NCBI GenBank assembly: GCA_002753725.1
Contig: PEAL01000002.1
Span: 1 to 51,098 of the forward strand
Length of the DNA stretch: 51,098 nucleotides
Source: Deltaproteobacteria bacterium
GTDB taxonomy: Bacteria > Desulfobacterota > Desulfobacteria > Desulfobacterales > Magnetomoraceae
Direction of reading: 5' to 3'
Positions 8,394 to 15,040 of the stretch are shown here, piece by piece. Both the position numbers and the translations under genes were made by a program. The number at the start of each line of letters is the position of its first letter. The first letter of the stretch is position 1. Under the pieces are notes generated by a model. It was not told the DNA's origin and did not search any database. It saw only the letters and a program-made list of their open reading frames with translations.

Positions 8394-9506
8394 ATGAAAG
8401 TATTGTCAAGCAAATATGTGGCAGGCGTTGTGATCATCGCAATATTGATCTGTGTTGGTCAAGTCATATGGCTAAGCCTTGAAAGGCAAGCTTACCAAAA
8501 AGATATTGCTGTTTATCAAACGATTATCCAGTCTTTTTTGCCTAAAACAACAGATGTTGACGCATTGATGGACATTCACAGCCCTCAGGATATTCAAACC
8601 AAACGCCATGAATTAATCAATAAAATATGGGGGCAATCATCACTACCATCAACGATCCCTTACAGCATTGAAAAAGATATCCTTGATACCCGCTATCAAT
8701 CCATCAAAGAAATCAAGACCATTCATCGGCTGACCGTTCGTATGGATTATGGTCTTAATTCTATCGTCTATATTTTTATGCCGCATCATCCCACATCAAC
8801 GATTGTGATGTATCATCAAGGGCATGAGGGTGATTTTATTTCAGGTCAGAAGATCATCCAGCGATTATTGATGGAAGGCTATGCCGTTGCCGGTTTTTCC
8901 ATGCCTCTTTTAGGGATGAATAATCAGCCGATTGTTTATTTGAATCGTTTTGGAAAATTTAGATTGACTGATCATGATCATTTCAAAATGTTGTTACCTG
9001 AAAAAGGTCATCCGGTTCAATATTTTTTAACACCGGTCATTGAAGTGATTAATACAGCAGAGGTATTGGGTTTTACCAATATTGCCATGCTGGGTATTTC
9101 CGGCGGGGGGTGGACCAGTACACTGATTGCGGCGCTTGATCCTCGCATCCTTCGAAGTTACCCTGTCGCAGGGACATTGCCCATCTATTTGCGATCTGAC
9201 AATCCGACAAACTGGGGCGATTATGAACAAACGATTCCTGAGATATATCGCATTGCAAATTATTTAGAATTATATATCATGGGCGCTTTTGGATTCAACC
9301 GAAAACAAATGCAAATATTAAATGCCCATGATCCCTGCTGTTTCAATGGAACCACTTACCAAACCTATTATCAACCTTTAAAAACACGCGTTCAACACTT
9401 ACAAAAGGGAACATTTGAAATTTTTTCTGACAACACCAATCTTACCCACAGCATATCCCCCCTGGCAATCGATCTGATTGTGAATGATCTTCATACTGCT
9501 TTTTAG
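8394..9506 (+). CDS. Membrane-anchored alpha/beta hydrolase
   Basis: The N-terminus has one hydrophobic helix (about residues 7-28), an uncleaved anchor or signal. The rest is an alpha/beta hydrolase fold. The nucleophile elbow GISGGGW supplies the catalytic Ser, and a late His in LTHSISP fits the triad; YHQGHEGDF is a plausible oxyanion strand. The in-frame ATG at 8328 would overlap the previous gene by 58 bp, so the ATG at 8394, 8 bp after that gene's stop, is preferred although its ribosome binding site is weak. It shares the sigma-54-driven unit. It is probably an esterase or peptidase acting outside the inner membrane. Confidence 0.7.
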   Translation: MKVLSSKYVAGVVIIAILICVGQVIWLSLERQAYQKDIAVYQTIIQSFLPKTTDVDALMDIHSPQDIQTKRHELINKIWGQSSLPSTIPYSIEKDILDTRYQSIKEIKTIHRLTVRMDYGLNSIVYIFMPHHPTSTIVMYHQGHEGDFISGQKIIQRLLMEGYAVAGFSMPLLGMNNQPIVYLNRFGKFRLTDHDHFKMLLPEKGHPVQYFLTPVIEVINTAEVLGFTNIAMLGISGGGWTSTLIAALDPRILRSYPVAGTLPIYLRSDNPTNWGDYEQTIPEIYRIANYLELYIMGAFGFNRKQMQILNAHDPCCFNGTTYQTYYQPLKTRVQHLQKGTFEIFSDNTNLTHSISPLAIDLIVNDLHTAF

Positions 9507-9515
9507 ACAAGATAT

Positions 9516-9549
9516 CCCATTCAGCGGGTTGTTCAACCCGCTGAATGGG
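9516..9549. terminator. Bidirectional terminator, 16-bp perfect stem
   Basis: Two perfect 16-bp arms (9516-9531 and 9534-9549) are separated by TT, beginning CCCATTCAGCGGGTTG. It lies between convergent genes, the hydrolase (plus) and the last Hsp20 (minus). T-runs are short, so it may be a stem-only terminator or 3' stabiliser. Confidence 0.7.
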
Positions 9550-9580
9550 TTTAAGAGTTAATTAATTGCTGACAGGCTGG

Positions 9581-9973
9581 CTATGAGCGGATTTCAATTT
9601 TTCTGGGTTTGGCTGTTTCCGCTTTTGGCAAAACAATTCGCAACACCCCATTTTTGAGTTCCGCCTCAATTTTCCCCTGGTCAATGACATTGGAGATCGT
9701 AAAGCTGCGTTTATAATCCCCATATTCATATTCCTTATATATGGGTGTTCCCGGAAGGCCTTCTTTTTTTACGCGTGCATAGATGGTCAATGTATTTTCA
9801 TTGAGGTCAATCTCCAGATCCTCTTTGTTGACACCTGGAATGTCTGCAATCAACGTGAGCTGTTCCTCTGTTTCGTAGATGTCCACATTAGGGGTAAAAA
9901 CGGGTCCCTCCTGAGTAAATTCTTGTGGGTTTTGGACTTCTTTTTTATCTACAGTCAATCCTTTTTCTGCCAT
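9581..9973 (-). CDS. Hsp20 / alpha-crystallin small heat shock protein (third of three)
   Basis: An ATP-independent holdase of 130 residues. The alpha-crystallin domain spans about residues 30-118, with the conserved GVLRIVLPK strand and a C-terminal IEI motif that docks neighbouring subunits in the oligomer. The N-terminal arm is short and polar. A strong ribosome binding site (AAGGAGGTG) precedes the ATG, 11 bp after the stop of the preceding hsp20. It is the most divergent of the three tandem copies; its GTPIYKEYEYG segment replaces the usual RxERxxG loop. Confidence 0.93.
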   Translation of the reverse strand: MAEKGLTVDKKEVQNPQEFTQEGPVFTPNVDIYETEEQLTLIADIPGVNKEDLEIDLNENTLTIYARVKKEGLPGTPIYKEYEYGDYKRSFTISNVIDQGKIEAELKNGVLRIVLPKAETAKPRKIEIRS

Positions 9974-9984
9974 GATACACCTCC

Positions 9985-10437
9985 TTACACGGTTTTAATA
10001 TTTATTTTTTGCGGTTTGGCTTCATCTGCTTTTGGCAGGGTGATGGTCAATACCCCTGATTTTATTTCCGCGCCAACTTTTTCCGTGTTTACAGGGAAAG
10101 GTAGATGAATGGTCCGACTGAACTGGCCACTCCCTCGTTCCTGACGATGATAGCGTACGTTTTTGTCAGCTTCGGCAATTTTCCGCTCCCCTTTGATGTG
10201 CAGTGAATCTGAATCTACATTGATTTCAATATCTTTTACATCGATGCCGGGTAATTCTGCATTCACGTAAAGATTATCATTGTCTTGAGATACATTCAGG
10301 GCCGGAAATCCAGCGCGTCTTGCAGGCGTTTGACTGCCAAAAAAGCTGTCAAACAACCGGTTCATTTCATTTTGTAAAAGATCATAGTGATAAACCCTGT
10401 TATAACCTGTTGGATGAAATAGTCTTGTTAATGGCAT
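9985..10437 (-). CDS. Hsp20 / alpha-crystallin small heat shock protein (second of three)
   Basis: A small heat shock protein of 150 residues. The N-terminal arm contains the RLFDSFFG element common in bacterial Hsp20 proteins. The alpha-crystallin domain follows with AELPGID, the RQERGSGQFSRT loop, GVLTITLPK and the C-terminal INI motif. It has a strong AGGAGG ribosome binding site and lies 19 bp after the upstream hsp20 gene. Its similarity to its neighbours suggests local gene duplication. Confidence 0.95.
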   Translation of the reverse strand: MPLTRLFHPTGYNRVYHYDLLQNEMNRLFDSFFGSQTPARRAGFPALNVSQDNDNLYVNAELPGIDVKDIEINVDSDSLHIKGERKIAEADKNVRYHRQERGSGQFSRTIHLPFPVNTEKVGAEIKSGVLTITLPKADEAKPQKINIKTV

Positions 10438-10456
10438 AATGTCACCTCCTGTATCT

Positions 10457-10915
10457 TTAATTAGATTTTATTTCAATACGTTTACTTTTTCCGGATTTGG
10501 CTTTTTTGAGTTCAATATTCAACACGCCTTTTTTATATGAGGCGTCCACATCGGATTCTTCAACCTCTGCCGGAAGGTGAATGGTTCTCGAAAAACTCCC
10601 ATAGGATCGTTCCATATGGTAGTAATTGTCTTTTGAACTTTCGGATTCATGTTTTTTCGTCCCTGAAATGGTCAAAAAATGACCATTTAAAGAAATATCC
10701 AAATCATCCACATCAATACCAGGGATTTCTGCTTTTATTTCAAAGGTTTTCTTTTTCTCAATCACATCCACCCTGGGCTGTAAACTTTCCCCCCAATCAG
10801 ACCTGTCAAAGAAACGATTGAGCAGCGAATCTGCTTGTTTTCTGAACAAATCGACACTGTTATCCCTATTCGATACCGATGGTTTTGATTTTTTCCAAGG
10901 CATTGTTTCAAACAT
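10457..10915 (-). CDS. Hsp20 / alpha-crystallin small heat shock protein (first of three)
   Basis: A small heat shock protein of 152 residues with an N-terminal LLNRFFDRS element, the alpha-crystallin domain (AEIPGID, MERSYGSFSRT, GVLNIELKK) and a C-terminal IEI motif. The ATG at 10915 is chosen because AAAGGAGGT lies directly upstream; an ATG six codons earlier would put that site inside the gene. It is the first gene of the three-gene operon, and the intergenic inverted repeat at 10957-10990 is positioned to control it. Confidence 0.95.
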   Translation of the reverse strand: MFETMPWKKSKPSVSNRDNSVDLFRKQADSLLNRFFDRSDWGESLQPRVDVIEKKKTFEIKAEIPGIDVDDLDISLNGHFLTISGTKKHESESSKDNYYHMERSYGSFSRTIHLPAEVEESDVDASYKKGVLNIELKKAKSGKSKRIEIKSN

Positions 10916-10956
10916 GGTAGCACCTCCTTTCAAAATTATTTAAAAGTAATTGCTGT

Positions 10957-10990
10957 AAACAATTATTATTTATGTGAATCATAATTGTTT
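10957..10990. promoter_or_regulatory. Perfect 10-bp inverted repeat upstream of the hsp20 operon, candidate operator
   Basis: The arms AAACAATTAT (10957-10966) and ATAATTGTTT (10981-10990) are separated by 14 bp, with weaker extension by CTGT/ACAG outside. It lies about 40-75 bp upstream of the first hsp20 start, where a repressor or activator would bind. It does not match the CIRCE sequence of HrcA and no clear sigma-32 promoter was seen. Confidence 0.4.
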
Positions 10991-11162
10991 AAAACAGTTA
11001 ATCATTTTTTTTGTTTCGTCAATACCGAATACTTTAGTTTTTTTTATTTTATATTTATAATCAGTATGTTGTATTATTCCTGCTCCCTTTTATACTAATT
11101 TAATGCATTTTTTTTTTACGTCAAGATACAGTGAAAAAAATTTTAGAATTTTTAAGGAAAGA

Positions 11163-11263
11163 AAAGGAAAGGGGGCAAATCTGCCCTTGACTCTTTCTTT
11201 TTCAAGACTCCCTGCTCCTTGACTGGCAAAAGAGTCAAGAGCAGACTTGGACCCTTTCTTTTT
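11163..11263. repeat. Long imperfect inverted repeat (about 36-bp arms)
   Basis: The left arm (11163-11197) and right arm (11228-11263) share a core such as TTGACTCTTT/AAGAGTCAA with a few mismatches and a 30-nt loop. It stands in the 560-bp gap between the divergent hsp20 and fmdE operons. It could be a structured RNA, a hairpin blocking readthrough, or a degenerate small mobile element. The rest of the gap is AT-rich with no credible gene. Confidence 0.45.
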
Positions 11264-11314
11264 ATTACTTGACATATTATTTCATTCATTATATTAGCCT
11301 CAGAAATTCAATAG

Positions 11315-11442
11315 ACGACAAGAAGTCGTTTGCATCAAAGTTTCTAAAAAATTTAAAAAAACAATAATATAAGCCAGAAGGTTTTGACCACTTAGAAAAG
11401 TGTATATTTCTATAGTGTCAAACTTTCTGGCTTTTTTTTTTT
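11315..11442 (+). promoter_or_regulatory. Structured leader with rho-independent terminator upstream of fmdE, candidate attenuator
   Basis: A small hairpin (ACGAC/GTCGT, 11315-11329) is followed by a long stem whose arms are 11372-11391 and 11415-11432, with a nested TAGAAA/TTTCTA stem, then eleven T residues ending at 11442. The fmdE start codon is only 33 nt further on. A terminator in that position can only act on transcripts entering the fmdE operon, so attenuation is plausible. An AAAGTTT at 11337-11343 could pair with AAACTTT in the terminator's 3' arm. No B12-box or other known riboswitch core was recognised. Confidence 0.5.
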
Positions 11443-11475
11443 GCTCAAACACAATGATATCAATAAGGATAAACC

Positions 11476-12078
11476 ATGAATACACAAGAAATACTTGAAA
11501 GCAAAGATTTTAAAAAATGCATTGAATTCCATGGACATTTATGTCCCGGACTTTCAATGGGATACCGTGCTGCAAAAGCAGGCATGGATTATTTAAATGA
11601 ACACAACCGATCGGTTGATGAAGAAATTGTCGCTATCACAGAAACAGATGCCTGTGGGGCTGATGCCATCCAAGTTTTAACCGGTTGCACTTTTGGCAAA
11701 GGTAATTTCATTTATAAAGATTATGGAAAAACAGCCTTTACCTTTTTTAGCAGAAAAACAGGCAATGGGGTTCGCTTATCCCTTAAACATAATGCATTAG
11801 ATATTTCTGATGAACATTTTAAATTGATCAATGCCATTGTCAAGGATACTGCCAGCGATGAAGATCGCAATAAATTTCAGACCCTTCACGCTGCAAGAAG
11901 TATGGATGTATTACAAAGGCCCATTGAGGAACTTTTTACGATTCATGCTGTTTCCATTCCTATACCGAATAAGGCCAGGATTGAAAAATCCCAACTCTGC
12001 AAGGGGTGTAATGAGCCGGTGATGCCTTCAAAAATGAATGAAAATCACATATGCAGAGCTTGCCAGGAAAGCGCATGA
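11476..12078 (+). CDS. FmdE-family protein with C-terminal zinc ribbon
   Basis: Residues about 10-130 match the FmdE domain named after formylmethanofuran dehydrogenase subunit E: FHGHLCPGLSMGYRA, then ETDACGADAIQVLTGCTFGKGN. The conserved His/Cys residues suit metal binding. The C-terminus carries a ribbon with CKGC and CRAC. No formylmethanofuran dehydrogenase genes are near, so a methanogenic role is unlikely. The gene opens an uptake operon and overlaps the binding-protein start by ATGA, so the protein probably senses, stores or inserts the imported metal or cofactor. That role is inference. Confidence 0.85.
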   Translation: MNTQEILESKDFKKCIEFHGHLCPGLSMGYRAAKAGMDYLNEHNRSVDEEIVAITETDACGADAIQVLTGCTFGKGNFIYKDYGKTAFTFFSRKTGNGVRLSLKHNALDISDEHFKLINAIVKDTASDEDRNKFQTLHAARSMDVLQRPIEELFTIHAVSIPIPNKARIEKSQLCKGCNEPVMPSKMNENHICRACQESA

Positions 12079-13187
12079 TAATGAAATCAATAAAAAAAAT
12101 CAGCGTTTTTAAAATGCTTCTGATCTTTTGTTTTTTTATAACTGCTGGTCTCGATGCTAAAATGCTAAGGATTACCGACAGCATGGGCAGAAATGTAACG
12201 CTTCAGAAAACGCCGGCGCATGTGATTTGTTCAGGCGCTGGTGCATTGCGGTTATTAACGTATCTTCAGGCTCAGGATAAAATTGTTGCGGTTGATACCA
12301 TTGAAACACAAAAGACTGCTTTTGATGCTCGTCCTTATGCTCTGTCAAATCCACAATTCAAACAATACCCAATTTTTGGCGAATACAGAGGAAATGACAA
12401 CCCTGAAAAAATCGTTTTTCTTGAGCCTCAGCCAGAAATCATTTTTAAAACATTTGCAGATATGGGATATCATCCTGAAGAATTACAAAATAAAACAGGA
12501 ATCCCTGTAATTACTTTGAATTATGGAAATTTAAGCAATTATCGATCTGAATTGTACCAATCCATTCATGTAATGGGAACCATTTTAGATAAACAACAAC
12601 GCGCAAAAGACATTATCGTATTTTTTGATGGATTGATCAATGACCTGAAAATAAGAACACAGGGCATTGATAACAGGCATTCGTGCTATGTTGGAGGAGT
12701 ATCCTATAAGGGACTTCAAAATTTTCAATCCACAGAACCGCTTTACCCTCCTTTTTTATTTACACAATCGAATAATGTGGCCTGTGATGACATCAGTAAG
12801 CATTTATCCCATTCATCCATTGCCAAAGAAAAACTGATTGATTGGAACCCTAAATTTATATTTATTGATCTTGCAAGCCTGGCAGCTGATCCTGATCGTA
12901 ACGTTTTATATGAGCTAAAAAATGACCCCGCATACCTCAATATGACAGCGGTTCAAACAGGAAAGGTTTATGGGGTCTTGCCATATAATGGTTATGCACA
13001 AAATTTGGGTTCCATCATGGCCAATGCATATTTTGTGGGGAAATTACTCTATCCTGATCGCTTTAATGATGTTGATGTCTTTCAAAAAGCAGATGAGATC
13101 TATTCCTTTCTTTTAGGCAAAACTGTTTTTAAGCAAATGAATGCAATGCTTCACAATATGGTCTTTCAAAAAATAATCGAGGGATAG
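12075..13187 (+). CDS. Periplasmic binding protein of a FecBCD/BtuFCD-type ABC transporter
   Basis: The N-terminus has a basic start and a hydrophobic signal peptide, with cleavage probably near GLDAK. The mature part is a class III binding protein (Peripla_BP_2): ITDSMGRNVTL, then TPAHVICSGAGALRLLTYL, and a long inter-lobe helix. This family binds corrinoids, ferric siderophores, haem or other metal chelates. The start at 12075 overlaps the fmdE stop as ATGATA and has AGGAAA 7 nt upstream; it is chosen over an ATG further up. The permease gene follows after 4 bp. The ligand cannot be assigned from sequence. Confidence 0.88.
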   Translation: MIMKSIKKISVFKMLLIFCFFITAGLDAKMLRITDSMGRNVTLQKTPAHVICSGAGALRLLTYLQAQDKIVAVDTIETQKTAFDARPYALSNPQFKQYPIFGEYRGNDNPEKIVFLEPQPEIIFKTFADMGYHPEELQNKTGIPVITLNYGNLSNYRSELYQSIHVMGTILDKQQRAKDIIVFFDGLINDLKIRTQGIDNRHSCYVGGVSYKGLQNFQSTEPLYPPFLFTQSNNVACDDISKHLSHSSIAKEKLIDWNPKFIFIDLASLAADPDRNVLYELKNDPAYLNMTAVQTGKVYGVLPYNGYAQNLGSIMANAYFVGKLLYPDRFNDVDVFQKADEIYSFLLGKTVFKQMNAMLHNMVFQKIIEG

Positions 13188-13191
13188 CCCA

Positions 13192-14262
13192 ATGCATCTG
13201 TCAGATCAGGAATTTCCACAAGAATATAAACAATACATCGGTAAGAAAATAACCTACATCATCATTGGCATCAGCCTTTCTATTGTGTTGCTGATCATAT
13301 CCATTTCACTTGGCGCTGTCAGTATCCCCATTACAGAGGTTCTTTATACGTTGGTCGGCAAAACAATCTCGACAAAATCAGACATTATTATCTGGAATAT
13401 CCGACTGCCACAATCGCTGACAGCAATTGTGGCTGGCGCGGGCCTTGCTGTTTCAGGTGTTGTCATGCAATCTGTATTGAGAAATCCTCTGGCATCCCCC
13501 ATAACCTTGGGCTTATCTCATGCTGCTGCCTTTGGCGCTGCGTTTTCAGTTATGTTCTTAAAAACAGGTGTCATGAAAGCTTCAGGGCCAGGAGCGATTA
13601 TCATATCAAATCCTTACACAACAACCCTTTCTGCATTTGTTTTTTGTCTGATATCAACCGGTGTGGTGTTAATTATTTCAAGCTTGCGAAGAACCTCTCC
13701 TGAAGTCATGGTGTTAAGCGGGGTGGCTATGGGGTGGATTTTTATGGCGGCAACATTATTTCTTCAATTTTTTGCTGATGATATTCAGTTAGCATCAATG
13801 GTGTTCTGGACGTTTGGGGATACAGCACGGGCAAGCTGGAGTGAACTGGCTTTAATCAGTAGTGTCTTGCTTGTTTCAATGGTCTATTTTTTCTTTAATC
13901 GATGGAATTATAATGCCATCGATGCAGGAGATGAAACGGCTAAAGGATTGGGAGTTAATGTAAAACGTGTCCGCATTGCAGGAATGCTGGTTGCATCGGT
14001 GATGACATCCATTATTGTCGCATTATTGGGTATTATCGGTTTTATCGGACTGGTTTGTCCGCATATGACCCGACGGCTGATTGGTGATGATCATCGTTTT
14101 CTTATTCCCGGGTCATGTATTGCCGGTTCCATATTGCTTATCTCTTCTGATACAACAGCACGCCTTTTGATTGCGCCGCATACCTTACCGGTGGCGATCA
14201 TTACATCCTTTTTAGGAGCGCCTGTGTTTATTTATCTTATTGTAAAAGGCTACCGGCGATGA
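13192..14262 (+). CDS. FecCD-family ABC transporter permease
   Basis: A 356-residue inner-membrane permease with about ten transmembrane helices. Family signatures are IIWNIRLPQSLTAIVAGAGLAVSG near residue 75 (split here as IIWNIRLPQ and AGAGLAVSG), GLVCPHMTRRLIGDDHR near residue 290, and the C-terminal GAPVFIYL. GAGGG precedes the ATG. The gene overlaps the ATPase start by 4 bp. As in BtuC/FhuB, a homodimer should form the channel for the ligand delivered by the upstream binding protein. Confidence 0.93.
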   Translation: MHLSDQEFPQEYKQYIGKKITYIIIGISLSIVLLIISISLGAVSIPITEVLYTLVGKTISTKSDIIIWNIRLPQSLTAIVAGAGLAVSGVVMQSVLRNPLASPITLGLSHAAAFGAAFSVMFLKTGVMKASGPGAIIISNPYTTTLSAFVFCLISTGVVLIISSLRRTSPEVMVLSGVAMGWIFMAATLFLQFFADDIQLASMVFWTFGDTARASWSELALISSVLLVSMVYFFFNRWNYNAIDAGDETAKGLGVNVKRVRIAGMLVASVMTSIIVALLGIIGFIGLVCPHMTRRLIGDDHRFLIPGSCIAGSILLISSDTTARLLIAPHTLPVAIITSFLGAPVFIYLIVKGYRR

Positions 14263-15011
14263 TGTTAGATGTCAAAGATTTACGTTTTGACTATCGCAGT
14301 GAAAACGTTTTAAAAGATATTTCTTTTCATGTCCATCCCAAAGAAATTCTTGCCATTATGGGCCCCAATGGTGTTGGAAAAACCACCCTGTTGCGATGTA
14401 TCAATGCGATCATAAAACCCAAATCAGGCGTGGTGATGGTAAAGGGGCAGGATCTCTCAACCCTTTCACTCAAAGAGGTTGCCAAAAAAATTGGCTATGT
14501 TGCCCAATACTCGGAAAGTAGCCGATTAACAGCCTTCGATGCCATCTTACTGGGAAGAATGCCCCATATGAAATGGGGGATATCTGCACAGGATTTAAGT
14601 ATTGTCAATGCAGTTATCAAACAATTGAACCTCCAAAAACTAACGCTCAGATATATTGATGAAATGAGCGGCGGTGAACGTCAGAAAGTCAGCATTGCAC
14701 GAGCGATTGTTCAGGAGCCTGAAATTCTTTTGTTGGATGAACCAACAAGCAGTCTTGATTTAAAAAATCAAATTGAAATTCTTAAACTGTTACAAACCGT
14801 TATTAAAGAACACACTGTTTCAGCCATTATCACGATGCATGATATTAACATGGCATTAAGATATGCAGATCGTTTTGTCTTTCTCAAACACGGTAAAATG
14901 AGTGCCTGTTGTGATAGAACGTCAATAACAAAAGATTTGATATCAGATATTTATGGTGTTGCAGTGAGTATTTATGACCATAATGGCTATCCGGTTGTTG
15001 TTCCCGAATAG
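14259..15011 (+). CDS. ABC transporter ATP-binding protein (FecE/BtuD type)
   Basis: All ATPase motifs are intact: Walker A GPNGVGKTT (about residues 34-42), the Q-loop AQYSES, signature MSGGERQKVS, Walker B ILLLDEPTSSLD and the switch His in TMHD. The 250-residue length is standard. It overlaps the permease gene by ATGA, implying translational coupling. With the binding protein and permease it completes an inner-membrane importer, and the TonB receptor gene follows 29 bp later. Confidence 0.95.
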   Translation: MMLDVKDLRFDYRSENVLKDISFHVHPKEILAIMGPNGVGKTTLLRCINAIIKPKSGVVMVKGQDLSTLSLKEVAKKIGYVAQYSESSRLTAFDAILLGRMPHMKWGISAQDLSIVNAVIKQLNLQKLTLRYIDEMSGGERQKVSIARAIVQEPEILLLDEPTSSLDLKNQIEILKLLQTVIKEHTVSAIITMHDINMALRYADRFVFLKHGKMSACCDRTSITKDLISDIYGVAVSIYDHNGYPVVVPE

Positions 15012-15040
15012 GTCATTAATAATACACAGGAGGTTATTTG

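Noticed and set aside
10916..11100. CIRCE element or sigma-32 promoter for the hsp20 operon
   Set aside because: The inverted repeat differs from CIRCE and no CTTGAA/CCCCAT pair is present at correct spacing.
11281..11475. Cobalamin riboswitch upstream of the FmdE uptake operon
   Set aside because: No B12-box or conserved core was found; only hairpins and a terminator are visible.
11090..11485. Two short minus-strand open frames in the hsp20-fmdE gap
   Set aside because: They are low-complexity, span the hairpins, lack ribosome binding sites and one overlaps the fmdE start.
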